A stretch of 64,000 bases of DNA, taken from the NCBI GenBank assembly GCA_002946415.1, contig NJPS01000003.1:457038-521037 (forward strand). The letters run 5' to 3'. Below the pieces are notes generated by a model. It searched no databases and was not told where the DNA came from. It saw only the letters and a list, made by a program, of their open reading frames with translations. Made by a program: the position numbers and the translations under genes. Shown here in pieces: positions 39,401-53,539 of this stretch (the stretch's first letter is position 1; every line of letters starts with the position of its first letter). This stretch comes from Rutstroemia sp. NJR-2017a BVV2. Taxonomy: Eukaryota > Ascomycota > Leotiomycetes > Helotiales > Rutstroemiaceae.

Positions 39401-40629
39401 AAGAGAAAAAAAAGGAAAAAGAATAGAAAAAAAGAAAAAAAGAAAAAGAAAAAAAACTAAAATTAAAATTAAAGATAAAATTATATTATATATAAATTAG
39501 TATTTATATAAAAATAATATAATATAAATATCTAATTTAATCTCTCTTCAATATAATTCTATTAATTTATAAATAACTAATTAACTCTATATTTTTAGAT
39601 AAATATATTGATTAACTAAAATTTATAAAATTATAAAAATCGATATAGATTAAGAAACTAAATTAAATTAAAAAGAAGAAAAAGAAATTAAAAAAAAGAA
39701 AAAAAATAAATATATAAAGTATTTATAATTCTGAAAAATATTAAGAATAATATTATATAGATATTAAATTAATAAATATATATTTATATAAAAAATATAT
39801 ATTTTTGAATATTAAATATCGAAAAAAGTTTATAATATAGATAATTAAATTAATTAGATTAATAAAAATAATAGATAATCTTTAAATAAATAAAACGAAA
39901 TAAAATAAAATAAAAAAGTTAATTCTAATTAAGAATAATAAATATTATTATATATAAATAGTTAAAGAAGTATATAAAGAAAAAAAAGAGAATCCCTAAA
40001 AACTATATAGATTTATAATAAAGAACAAAAGTATAATAAAATAAATAGAAAATATTGAAAATATATAAATTTAGATAAAATAATAGAAAATCAAAAATTA
40101 ATAATTCAAATAAAAATTATTAATAATAAAGTTATTTAAGAAAAAAGAATAAAATCATTTATTTATAATAAAGAAAAATATTATTAATATAATTATTTCT
40201 ATAAATTACTATAATAATAATATTCTAATATATTTAAAAATATAATTATTATAAGAATATAATATAAAAGAGAAAAAAAAAATAGAATTTATATATATTC
40301 AAAAAATATAAATAAGAGAATTATAAATAAATATAAATAAATTTTTGAAGATAATAAATTAATAAAAGATATTAATTATTAAAATAAAGAAAGATTTAAT
40401 TATATTATTAATAAAAAAGAAAAATATAAAAAAAGAAAATAGAAGGAAAATAGAAAATAAAAAAAATAAAAAAAATAAAGAAAATAAAAAAAAATAAAAT
40501 AAAAATAAAAAATATTTAGAATTAAATTATTTAATATTATAATAGTTAATAATAAATATAATGAAAATTATATAAAATAGAGAAATCAATAAAATATATC
40601 TAAAATTAATAAATTAATAAGAAATATCT
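39401..40629. other. A/purine-rich low-complexity desert
   Basis: Long AAAGAAAAA-type runs and AT-rich sequence. No gene or recognisable element. The strong purine bias on this strand fits C-to-T loss on a once purine-rich strand. Confidence 0.5.
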
Positions 40630-43600
40630 TATTATAAATATTTATCTTTTAAGTTATATAAAAGTAATTAAAATCTTAAATACTAGAGATTATAATAATT
40701 AATAATATTATTATAGATTTATTATTAATAATAGTTATATAAAAAATCAATTATAATTATAATAATAAATAAATAAATAATAATTATTATTAAATATAAA
40801 GTTCTATATACTAAAGAAAACTATTTAGTTATATAAATTTTTATTTTCTATTATTTTATTAATCTTATTAATTCCTATTACTAAAATTACTAGAAATTAT
40901 TAAGATATTATATAATTCTAGTTTAAGATTCTATTAAATATATTATTAATTATTCTAATTTAATATTATCTTAATAATTATTATAATAGTATAAAATATC
41001 TATTTATATTCTTAATAAATATTTTATTTTTTCTTTCTTTATTATATTTAAAAAATTATCTAAATCTTTAAAAAGTTATTATTTAATTTATTTTCAAATA
41101 AAGAAGAAAGAAAAAATAATATTAATAAAATATTTTTATTATTTTAAAAAGAATCTAGAATATTATATTCTCTTTAAAATAGATTATTATAAAGAATATA
41201 TTAAAAATATTAAATATAATTTTTATAATATATTTGGAATCTCTATTTCATTTTAGATAATAATATAATATAAAGAAATTTATTTAGAGATTAAAGAAGA
41301 AGAAATTATAATAAAGATTTTTTATTTAAGAAAATAATAATAAAAACTGAAAAAGAAAATTAGAAAAATATTATAATATAATCTATATATAATAGATATA
41401 TTAAAAGAGTTTGAAAAGAAGAAGAAACTAGAAAAGAAATAAACTAAATAAATCGAATAAATTCTTTAAATATTTAATTTCTTTAAAATCAATTTTTCGA
41501 TTTTCAAGTTTTCTTTAATAAATAATTCTAAATTAGTTATTTAGTTGAAAACCAAGAATTCCTTAAATAAAATTTCTCTAAATTTTATAAATAATTTAGA
41601 TTCTTAATTGGTTTCTATATATTTTCCGAATATAAATATTCTTTTTATTTAATCAAATAATAAAATTTTTCTCTAATATATTTTTAATCTAGTATTTCTT
41701 CAATTTTATATTTAGTATTTGGATTAACTAATTCAATTTCGATATAAGATATATTTGATATTTCTAATAATATTAGTTTAAAAAATAAAATATAAAATAC
41801 TAAGTATATATTTATTATTTATAGTAACTTTAGATAGTAATTAACTAATCTAATTACTTTATTAATTTTAAAGAATCTTAATTTTTTATAATTCAATTTA
41901 TTATTTGATCTTTTTATATTAATATTTTATCTAAAGAAATAAACTTTATCTTTCTTTTTAAATATTGATTTTATATTATATTTCTAATTATAATATTATA
42001 TTATTTGTTATATAATAAATTTGATATTAAATAATAGTTATTTATATAAATTCTTTAAATCTTCTATCTTTATTATACTAATATCTGAATTTGCTATATT
42101 CAGAAACTAAATATTATATATTTTTAACTTAAATTTAAAATTAGTATATATTGATAATATATTTATTATTACTACTTTAGATATATTATATATAAATTAT
42201 ATAAATAATAGTAATTCTACTTAATTATTTTATCGATAATTTATATAATAGTATAAATATTATTTTATAATTTAATTTAATCTTTCTATCTAATTATTTA
42301 TCTATAGATAGAATATTATTGAAAGTTTTTTTTTGATTTCTAATAATATTATAAATATTTATTAAAACTTTGATATAAAGAATTTATTTTGATCGGAAAT
42401 AATTTCTTCTAATATTCTATATATATTGATTATTATTTGTAAAAATATATAAACTAAATCTTTAGTTATATGATTTTCTCTATATAAAATTATATATCTA
42501 AATTTGGTTAATTAATCTATAATTACTAGAATAGAATTATATATTATTTCTATAATTAGATTTTTTAAAAACAATAATTTGATTATAAAATTTTATATAA
42601 TAAACTTCTATAATTGAGAAAATATATTTGGATTTTTAAACTAATTATATAGAATATATTATAAGATCTTATTCTATATATAAATATTATAATTTCTAAT
42701 AATTTCTTTAACTATTTTCCTTATTTATAGAAAATAATAATTCGTTTTTATTTTTATAAATATTTTTGTGATTCTTTGATATCTATAAACTAGTAGTTTA
42801 TATAATTTCTAAATAAATTACTTAATTAGGATTGAAGAAATATATATCTTTTTATAAAAATATATAATTTTGTTTTTAATTATAAATCCTTTATCTAGCT
42901 TTTTTAATATTTACTTTATAATTAAATTGTTTTTATAATATTTTTATATTTGTTTTTCCAAGTAATTATTATAAAATAATATTATTATAGTTAGTTATAC
43001 TAAGTTAAATATTAATAAATCTCTTTATTGATAAAATATAATATATAATTTATATATCTTATTTTCTAGATATTTAGATTTTCTACTAAATATATCTATT
43101 TTAATATTTTCGTTTTTTTTAATATATAGTATTTTGAAATAATATATAACTAATATTTCTATCTATTATATTTATTATCTATTTAGAACTTTGGTTATTA
43201 TAAAGTATATTAAATTTTTATAATCTAAGTAAATCTGAATTATATATTTAGATTCTTCAAAATAAACTTTCTATTTTCTAAAAGTATTAATAATAATAAA
43301 TAATTTCTTATTTTAAATTTTATAATTCAGTTTTATTAGTTATAACTTTTTTAAATAATATATTACTAATTATAATTTTTTATCTTTATTTAGTTAGCTA
43401 AGAATTATATTTAATATATAATTTAATATATTTATCTTAATAGTTATTAGTAGTTCTAGATCAAATATAATAAAGATTAGTATTTATATAAAGACTTATT
43501 TGAGAATATTAAATATTTCTTATATTATATTATTTTATTTATATTTATAATTCTTTTTAATTAACTTTATAAATAATATTATGATTTTTGAATAATCTTT

Positions 43601-46600
43601 GATAAATTATTTATAGAAGTTTATAAATCTCAAGAATAATTATATTTTTTTAATTATAATAAATTATATCTATTTTAAAATTTCTTTTATTTTTCCTAAA
43701 CTTATTTTAAATCTAGAAGTTCTAATAATATATTCTAAAAATTTAGTTCTAATAATATAGAATTTGTATTTCGAGAATTTAAATAAGATATTTATATTTA
43801 TCAAAATTTATAATATCTTTTATATAATTTTAATATATTTTTCAAAGATTTTAATAAAGATTAAAATATTATCTAAATATATTATATAATAGTTATCAAG
43901 ATATTTTCTTAATAAGTTATTTACTAAATATATATATATTATTAATATATTAATAAATTCAAAAAGTATAATTTAGTATTTATAATATTTATATTATATA
44001 TAAAATACTATTTTTTATTTATCTTCTTTCTTAATCCGAATTAGATTAAATTCTATATATTAATTTAATTTAATAAAATATTTAGTTTTCTTGATTTAAT
44101 TTTATAATTTATTAATTAATAATAATAAATATCGATTTTTAATAATAATAATATTAAGTTTATAATAGTTAATAACTAGGTTATCTTTTTTATTTCTTTT
44201 CTTTGATATAAAAAAGATTAATATTTTTATAGATAAAAAAGATTTCTTAATAAATTCTTTTATTAAATTCTTATTAAAATATTCTCAAAATAATCTATAT
44301 TTCTTTCCTAATAATAATATAATTAATAAAAATAATAATTTCTTTCTTTCTTTTAATTTTATTTTATAATTCCAAAATTAGTATTTTGATAAAATATTTT
44401 TATAAAGTTTTTTTTTAAAGATCTTAATATATTTCTAATATTATATTAATATATCTTTTAATAAAGAATTTTGAACTAAAATATCTAATCTTGATAAATA
44501 TATTATTTTTAGTTTTTAACTAGATATTAGTTTTACAAGATTCTATATAAGTTTTATTATATATTTATATTTATTATATTATATAGTTATTATAATCTAA
44601 TCGATATATAGATTATAACTTTTTAATTATAGTATTCTCAAAATTAGTTAATATTTTTCTAATAAAATCAAATCTATTTTTATCTATTTAGAATATTATT
44701 TTAACTATATTTTAAATTCTTATATTTTATACTAAATTAATTTATCTCTTTTAACTAATTATTTATCGATAAAATAGAGTTTATATAGAATTAATTTCTC
44801 GAGAATTTATAATTTCGTTGATATTATAATTTCTAATATTATAAAATTTTCTATTATTTCTAAGTTTATTATTATTTGAAGTAAATATCTATTTATATAT
44901 ATTTTGTAAAAAACCTATTTTGATTCTAGAATAATTCTAAATTCTCTAATTAATTCTTTATTTATATCTTCGATAAATTATTTCTAATTAATTCTTTTCT
45001 AGTTTCGATTTATAATTTTAAATTTATTATTTTTTATAAAATCAAAAAATCTTTTTTAGATATTGATTATATTTTTTTAAACTATATTTAGATTTATTCT
45101 AATTTTTATTCTAAAGATTTATTTAATAGAAATATCGATATATTTAAAAAATATTTTATATCTAAAGATTTATAATATTATATATTATAGTTAAGTTAAT
45201 TTATATAATAATATATTTTGTTAATCTTTATAACTATATTAATAAATAATTTCCCAAATCTTTTTATTACTTGATAAATTATATTACTAGAATTTTCTGA
45301 ATTTTCTATAAATTCGAGTTTCTTATTAAACTTTAATAGAATTAATCTCAAATTCTAATTTGTAATAATAAACTATAATTAATTAATTTTAGATATTCTA
45401 AATATTATTTCAAAATCTATTATTATTTAATAAATCTATAAATTCCTTTTATTTCTAAACTTTAGTTTTATAATAATTGATTTTTTCTAGAAATTATATC
45501 TTTTCTTATTTTGGAAATTTATTTTAAATAATAATTTTCTTATTACTAAACTTTTTTAAATATTAATTTTTTTCTTTTTTATCTACTTTATAAATTAAAT
45601 AAGAATCTTTATAATAAATAATCTATATTAATTATATTTAATCTATTTTCTAAATAATTCTATAACTATTTATTATATTTAATTAGTATTTGGATATAGT
45701 TTAACTATTATTTTATTTTATTATAGATTTGAATTATTTCTTTTTTTTCTAATTAGTTTATTTAAACTTTATCTTTTAAGATTTCTTTAAATAATTTTTT
45801 ACTTGATATTTTGGAAATATATATTCGAAATAAAGTTTCTATTTTTATTAGTAATTTTGTTTATTCTAGGAAAAGTTATTTTTCGAGTTTATTATATTTA
45901 ATTATATAGAATTATTATAAATCTTTTTCTTAATATATTATTTTTTGGAAAATCTTAATCTCTTTTTATTTTATCGATATTATTAAGGATATTAGTTTAT
46001 ATTATTAAAATATATTTTTCTTTGAAATTTATAATTCCTATTATTAATATAAATAATTTCTTTAATTAGGTTATTTATATTATCGATTAGATCTCTTTAA
46101 AATAGTTCAAGTTTAATATTTCTTTTTAGTTCTTTTATATAATAACTAAATAATATTACTATTTTCTAATTAATTTAATTTCTATATTTTCGAAATTCTA
46201 TTATATAGTTAATTACTAATCTAATTTATTATAAATTAAAAAGTTATTATTCTATAGTTTTTATAATATCGATATTTCCAAATATTTATTTGATTTCTTT
46301 ATAGAATCTTTAATAATTTATAAATATAATTATAATAATTACTATTATTATAATTAAATTATTACTATTCTCAAAATAGTTGATTAGAAAAAATTCGATT
46401 TATTTAATTATTTTATCTTTAAAATAAAAGATAATTTAAAAACTTTTAATATTTTGGATATTGAATTTATCAATATTAAATTTAAAATATATTCTTAATT
46501 ATAAAAAAAAGATTTTTAATTTCTTTTTATTATTATTATATTTATTTAATAATATAATTTTTAAGATTTCCTAGAATCTAAATTTTTTTAATTTATTATT

Positions 46601-47337
46601 ATTATTATTACTTTCTTTATTATTAGTATTATTATAAACTATAGTAATATTATTATTATAATTTAATAGAGATATAATTATATTTATAATAGATAATAGA
46701 ATTAGTAGTTAGTTTATAGATTTAGTTATTATAATATTATTTGAAACTATATTGATTCAATATATAAAATAATAAAAATATTTAAAATATTATAAATATT
46801 TATCTTCTAAATTATATAAAAGTAATTAGAATTTCAAATACTAGAAATTATAATAATTAATAATATTATTATAGATTTATTATTAATAATAATTATATAG
46901 AAAATCGATTATAATTATAATAATAGATAAATAAATAGTAATTATTATTAAATATAAAGTTTTATATATTAAGAAAAACTATCTAATTATATAAATCTTT
47001 ATTCTTTATTATCTTATCAATTTTATTAATTTTTATTACTAGAATTATTAGAAAATACTAAGATATTATATAATTCTAATCTAAGATTCTATTAAATATA
47101 TTATTAATTATTCTAGTATTTATCTATTTCCAAATATCTTATTTTTATAATATTATTCTTTATAAAGATATATTAATAATTATAAATATCTTCTTTCTAT
47201 TTCTATATTATAAATATAAATATCTAGATTCTACTTTATTATATAATCTCTATATAATAGTTCGATTTTATTAAATAATAGTTAATTATTTTCTGAATTT
47301 AAGATTCTTAAGTTTTTATTTTAAATATATTATAATA
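40630..47337 (-). mobile_element. Ty3/gypsy of the 550-bp LTR family, minus strand
   Basis: The 5' LTR is 46788-47337 (550 bp). The 3' LTR, 40630 to about 40960, has lost its inner part together with adjacent internal sequence. Between them the minus strand matches the pol of element 2, including YLDNILI near 43.86-43.89 kb and the integrase and 3' region down to 41 kb. The flanks do not form a target duplication (TATCT and TAAAT), so rearrangement is likely. Confidence 0.75.
46788..47337 (-). repeat. 5' LTR of the minus-strand 550-bp-LTR gypsy
   Basis: Exactly 550 bp, as in 9768-10317, with TATTATAAAT at its low edge and ATATTATAATA at its high edge. Confidence 0.82.
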
Positions 47338-48662
47338 TAAATATTTCTTAGTTTATCAATTTCTCTAGAAAGTTTTTATAATTATTTTATAAAGAAAATA
47401 TTCTCTTTTTCTAATATTAATATATTTATATTTATTTGATTATCGATATTTTTATTAATAGTTTAGAGAATAATAATATTAGATATTAAACTTTATATTT
47501 TTTATTAAGAAAAGATTCTATTTTGATTTTTATTATTATTATTATTATTTATACTAACTTCTTCTTAGATATTAATATATTATCTAGAAAATAGAATATT
47601 ACTAATAATAGAATAGATATTAATTAAATATTTATTATTATTATTATTTATTTCTTATTTACTAGCTAATATATATAATACTAATTATAAAGAAACTTAA
47701 TCTAATTAATTATATTAATAGAACTTCTTTAGATAAAACTATTAATTATACTATTTTATATTTCCCACTTTTATATATTTATCTTATTTTTATCTTTTAT
47801 AATTATACTATTTAATTATTCTTTAATTTTATTATTTATATTATAACTAGTTAGTAAATCTAAAATATTTGAATTATTTATTTTAGATTAATTATTTAAC
47901 TATCTATTATATTTGTTTTAAGTTATTAAATAATTTAGTAATAATTATTTTTCTTTATTATTATTTTCTTATCTATTTGATATTATAATATAAAAAAATA
48001 TATTTAATTATTTCTATATTAATATAATAGTATATATAGATTGGGAATTTGTAATTTGATATTCTTTATATATTTAAAAAATATATATAATTTATTTATT
48101 CCATTCTATTTTAAATAAATATTATATTTTTTATTTTATTAAGTTCTTTATATAATTTAAATTTATCTTTATCTAATATTAAGTTCTTTGTTATTATATT
48201 ATATTATTTAATTATATTTTTTATCTATTATATTTTCTATATTTATTTTTTAAGTTTGAATATTCTAATTTAGTTAATATATTCGATTAAGATATTTAGT
48301 AAATTCTATTTTATCTTCTTATTATTTCTTCTTTTCTATATTTATAAATACTATTTTTGATAAATCTATTAAATAGAAATATCTTTTTAATATTCGAAGA
48401 ATTTCCTAAACTTTTTATTATAATATATATTAATTAGAGAAATTACTATTTCTATTTCTACTTTATAAATAGATATAATTTAGTATACTTTAGTAATCTT
48501 TTATAGATATATTATTTATATTTATTTAAATTCTTATTTAATTATATTTTTTTTTTTAGATTTATATTATATTTCTATATTATAAATTAATATAATATAT
48601 ATATATATTATATATAAAACTTATATTTGATATAGTATCAAATTCTAGATTATTTGATTAAA
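47338..48662 (-). mobile_element. LINE fragment between two gypsy LTRs
   Basis: Closely matches 23.16-24.2 kb, the 3' half of the minus-strand LINE, in the same orientation. It ends where the next gypsy LTR begins at 48663, so that element inserted into this LINE copy or the two were joined by deletion. Confidence 0.68.
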
Positions 48663-50275
48663 TATTATAAATACTTATCTTCTAAATTATATAGAAATAA
48701 TCAAGATCTCGAATATTATCGATTATAATAACTAGTAATATTATTATAGAGTTTATTATTAATAATAGTTATATAAAAAATCGATTATTTATATATAATA
48801 ATAGATAAATAAATAGTAATTATTATTAAATACAAAACTCTATATTTTAAAGAAAATTATCTAGTTATATAAATCTTTATTCTTTATTATCTTATTAATC
48901 TTATCAATTTCTATTACTAGAATTAATAAGATTAATAGAATATTATATAATTTTTATTTAAAATTCTATTAAAGATATTATTAATTTCTTTAATATCTAT
49001 CTATATATAGATATCTTATTTATATAGTATTATTCTTTATAAGAATATATTTATAATTATAAATACTTTTTCTTATCTTTATACTAGAAATAAAGATATT
49101 TAGACTTTATTTTATTATATAATCTCTATATAATGATTTGCTTTTATTAAATAATAACTAGTTACTTTCTAAATCTAAAGTCTTTAGATTTATATATAAC
49201 TATATTATAATACTATCTCCTTTCTAGTTTAGTATTATTCTAATATTTACTATAATAATATAGAGTACTTATTTAGATTCTAATAATTATCTTATTTTTC
49301 TTTTTTTATTATATCTAAGAAATTATCTCGATCTTCGAAAAGTTATCTTATAATTTATTTTCAAATAAAAGAGAAAGATAGAATAATACTAATAAAATAT
49401 TTTTATTATTCTGAAAAGAATCTAGAATATTATATTCTTTCTAAAATAGATTATTATAGAAAATATATTAAAAATATTAATTATAATTCTTATAATATTT
49501 TCGGAATTTCTATTTCTTTTTAAAGAATAATATAATATAAAGAGATTTATCTAAAAACTAAAAAAGAAGAAATTATAATAAAAATTTTTTATTTAAAGAA
49601 ATAATAATGAAAATTGAAAGAAGAAACTAAGAAAATATTATAGTATAATCTATATATAATAGATATATTAGAAGAGTTTGAAAAAAAGAAGTAATTAGAA
49701 AAAAAATAAATTGAATAAATTAAATAAGTTTTTTAAATATCTAGTTTTTCTAAAATCGACTTTTCGATCTTTGAATTTCTTCTAATAAATAATTCTAAAT
49801 TAGTTATTTAATTAGAAACCGAAGATTTTTTAAATAAAATTTCTTTAAATCTTATAAGTAATTTAGATTCTTAATTAGTTTCTATATATTTTCCAAATAT
49901 AGATACTCTTTTTATTTAATTAAGTAATAAAATTTCTTTCTAATATATTTCTAATTTAATATCTCTTCAACTTTATATTCGATATTTAGATTAAGTAATT
50001 CAATTTCGATATAAGATATATTTAGTATTTTTAATAATATTAGTTCTAAAAATGAAATATAAAATATAGAGTATATATTTATTATTTTGGGTAATTCGAG
50101 GTAATAATTAACTAATCTAATTACTTTATTAATTTTGAAAGATCTTAATTTCTTATAATCTAGTTTATTATTTAGTTTTTTTATATTGATATTTTATCTA
50201 AAGAGATAAATTTTATTTCTCTTTTTAAATATTAGTTCTATATTATATTTCTAATTATAGTAATAAGTTATTCAT
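48663..50275 (-). mobile_element. Truncated 550-bp-LTR gypsy: 3' LTR plus 3' internal end
   Basis: The LTR is 48663-49212 (550 bp). A purine-rich tract (AGAAAGGAGATAG on the minus strand) sits directly inside it, as at element 2. The adjoining 49213-50275 matches 41.0-42.0 kb. The element stops abruptly at about 50.28 kb at the border with normal-composition DNA, so pol, gag and the other LTR are missing. Confidence 0.75.
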
Positions 50276-50672
50276 TATAGAATAAAGCGAGTTCGAGGTG
50301 TTTCGGCCGCTATATTCGGTAGGCTTCGTCGCTGTTTTACATAGCCTCAGTATACGCTAAGGATATTGACTATATATACTAGCGCGAACCTCCACCCCTC
50401 CAAAAATCGACGGGGTCATTATCCATCACGGTTTCCTGTTTCCAATACTACTATTCTAATTAAGAGTAAGCCAAAAATATCTCTCAGTTCCTACAGCCAA
50501 ATGGCTGTTCTCAAGTTATTTAAACTATAGCCGTCCCATTTCTCTCTTCTCCAGCATTTACTCACCTCAACCAATATACTTCGCAATAATTCCTTCTTAT
50601 TCAACCTATTTTCCATTTTCCTTCTTCCTCTATCCCTAGAATTCTTACCTAGTATTGCATATAGCAACGACT
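50276..50672 (+). promoter_or_regulatory. Desert/island border and 5' leader of the DUF3435 gene
   Basis: Composition switches within about 20 bp at 50.28 kb. The last 110 bp before the ATG are pyrimidine-rich (CTTCTTCC, TCTCTCTTCTCC), common for fungal core promoters and leaders. No inverted repeat or target site marking an element end could be recognised here. Confidence 0.45.
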
Positions 50673-53164
50673 ATGGTCAAGACTTCGAGAAAACGTTACC
50701 TTTGTGATAGCGCCCCAGAGAATCTGAATCTTCAGTATTTCATTATACAACGTAATAAATTTCAGCAACAGACAAAAAAACCTAAGTTTATACCAAAGGA
50801 CTACGAAATCAATATTCAGAAGCTGAATGGATCTGGTCCTCTTGTATCGAAAGATGTAGATACTACGAAGGTGAATATTACTGGTATATGTCGAAAGTGG
50901 AAAATGTAAGCAAACAATCGCTTATTTCAATATTCTCCTTACAGAGCTGATATAACCTCAGGTTCTGCGAGTTCAGAGACAAGCAAGACTGGCAGACAGC
51001 TATTCGAAATTGCAACAAAGGGACTACTATAATGTTCCTCCGATATATCTGTGAGAATTACAGGGTATATACATTCAGTTCTATATATCAATATCTGCTT
51101 CAGTTTAAGCAGCTCTACAATCGAATCAATAGACAGTATATAGATACAAATAACGCGAAAGAAGTTTTCAAGGTATGATACTATACTTCGTCGTTACTTA
51201 TTCGAAATGGATAGCTGATCATATTATTATAGTATCTCAATACTATCTTGGTCGAGGAGTTCAGTTTGAGACAGGAAAAAACGGCAAAGCTAGTATTGGG
51301 AGCAGACGACTTAATCCTTCTCCTTACCTATTACTGGGCCCGGGATACATCTATATTTCCGACCGAGGATTAATATTTGGTACTTGCGATAATTATACTT
51401 CTTTTGATATATACTAGCTATCGACCTGCTAAGCTGGTTTATATAGCCAAGGGGAAAGTTGCTACTGATCGCGATCAAATATATGAAGATAATAATTGGG
51501 ATAATGAATACGAGAGCTTGGATGAAACGAAAGATGATGATCCTATATATAAGAGTCCAGAACCTTGGGTGAATCCAAAAAACCCTGACTACGATAACGA
51601 GGATCACGAGAATGTTCTTATACGAGAATACAAAGCTCTCTGTTACGAAGATATCCGTCTTTGGATCGTTCGCAATCCTATCCCTAGAGAACGCGACCTT
51701 CTTGGAATAGAGATTACTCTTACTTATCACAAGGGAGCTAATAGGAAACCCAAACTATACATTCTTGATCTATATATTCTGATCTTGCTAACAGAATGTT
51801 CGCAGGACTACCTTCCTATTTCACGAAGAAGCTCTACCAATACTTTGTCCTATTAGCTATATCTTAGCTATTGCTATCAGGGATAACGCGATCAAAGTAG
51901 ATGGATTTACTTATACCGAACCTTTTTTTATAAACAATCTACAAGATCCTACAAAAGCGGTTCTAATATATTGGAAGCCAGAAAAGCTCAAGGTACCCAT
52001 TTTTCGGCAGGCGGTATAGACATTTGATAGTTTGTCAATATCAAAACATAAGGCTCTCCGTTACTTAATCTTTGCCTACTACCTCGACTATCTTGGCTGG
52101 GCTGCCGGATTTGCACAGAAGCTGACTAGCTACTGTTTCCGTCGAGGTACTGGGAATACTGTAGATAGTAAGAGTATTCTGAGAATACTTTATATTCTTG
52201 CTGATATCTTGTAGGGGCTGCCACAACTGTTGTACGTGATTAGGTGATGAGGTATAATCCTCAGATAGAAATCTTCTGTGGATCCTATATCAACGAAAAG
52301 GTCCGCTTTATCGTCCAAGATGCGGTGTTAGACCAGCCAACTGATGTCGGATTTCTCTGTATATTTATATATATAAGTCTCATATGTGATCCACATGCCC
52401 CGATCGATGTGCCTGAAGAGATTCGGAAAGCCCTTCCCTCGGATCCAGAGATAATGGAACTTACAAGAGAACGCGAGGAATACAAAAGGTAATATGGATC
52501 TTATAGCCGAGCTCCATTTTCGATCCGTAAAGAATATGAACAACTCCGGCGGCAGATTGATTTGTTACAGAAACAATACGATCGAGCTATCAAGATCGAG
52601 TTCCGGTGAGATTATTTCGATCGTATCCATAATGAAGAATTAGAGAGGTAACTCCAAAAGGTCCCTACAAACGAATATATTGAACCTATTATCCATTACT
52701 AGCTTCCCGAACGAACTTGACTTTAGGAGGTGCTTTGTGATCTCTCGAGGGACCTAAGCCCAAGCGAGATCATCAGCCGCCGGATCCGTACTATTGACTT
52801 CATGATCGTATTTTCCTATCGATAAGAACAAGAAATTCCGTATAGCAACTGCTCGAGTCGAGTATCTTCAGAGTCTCCCAAGGATCAGTCTTTGTACGAA
52901 GACCCTTTTCCCCTCGTTTATAAAAAGACCTAATGTATTATCTATATCGGAGACGATCAAAGTACATATAAGTATCGGATACGGATATATGCTACTCCTT
53001 ATAAAATGATGAACTATGTAGATAGCCATTTGAAAGAGGTTCCGATATCCCAGAGAATCTCCTATACTTATCCTGTTTGCCAATCTGAAGGGCTTGTTCT
53101 CAAATATCTACAGCATTTCAAGAATCATATGCAAACCGTGCATGGTATCAGCCTTCGACTATAA
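50673..53164 (+). pseudogene. DUF3435 tyrosine-recombinase-like gene, killed by about 11 stops
   Basis: The ATG at 50673 starts MVKTSRKRY. Exons by eye: 50673-50905, 50962-51172, 51233-51756, 51806-52167, 52215-53164. Conserved DUF3435 blocks in order: GICRKWKM, CENYRVYTF, QFKQLYNRIN, TSYRPAKLV (catalytic Arg CGA at 51422), ALCYEDIRLWIVRNP, KALRYLIFAYYL, FRRGTGNTVD (second Arg region), then VRD*VMRYNPQ, where the usual MRHNP His is Tyr (CAT to TAT). The C-terminus has a C2H2-like PVCQSEGLVLKYLQHFKNHM. In-frame stops occur at 51371, 52017, 52241, 52490 and about seven later sites, all explicable as CAA/CAG/CGA transitions. DUF3435 includes the captain recombinases of Starship elements; whether this copy was a captain cannot be decided here. 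Confidence 0.83.
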
Positions 53165-53539
53165 TGATCGATGTTTGCTTATTATCCTCCTCTATCTTAC
53201 TACAATGTAATGAACTATTCTTTATTTTTCGGGTTGGAAGTTGCGAGTTGCATTTTTACGTGGGGAGGGATTTTATGTGAGATTAGGGAAGAAAGAATAA
53301 GTTGTAACACGTAAACAATCCATATGAGAAAGTAATCCATCCCGTAGAATAGCAACCACGATTCTTGGTATAATATGATCTGTTATTTGTAGGAGATGAG
53401 GTGGAATTCATAGGTGTAGTTGGAGTTTTTGTGTTCTAGGATGCTGAGAACGAAAACATGCACAGTAGCCGGTCTGATGCAACTGATTTCCTGTACGATT
53501 ACTAGCAAGCATTGTGTAAATATTATCATAAGAAGTCGT
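53165..53539. other. Intergenic, convergent 3' ends
   Basis: Lies between the 3' ends of the DUF3435 relic (+) and the rhodopsin-like gene (-). No gene seen. Confidence 0.6.

Noticed and set aside
51175..51417. 80-codon open frame in the DUF3435 locus
   Set aside because: A shadow covering an intron; the true frame is offset and contains the DUF3435 motifs.
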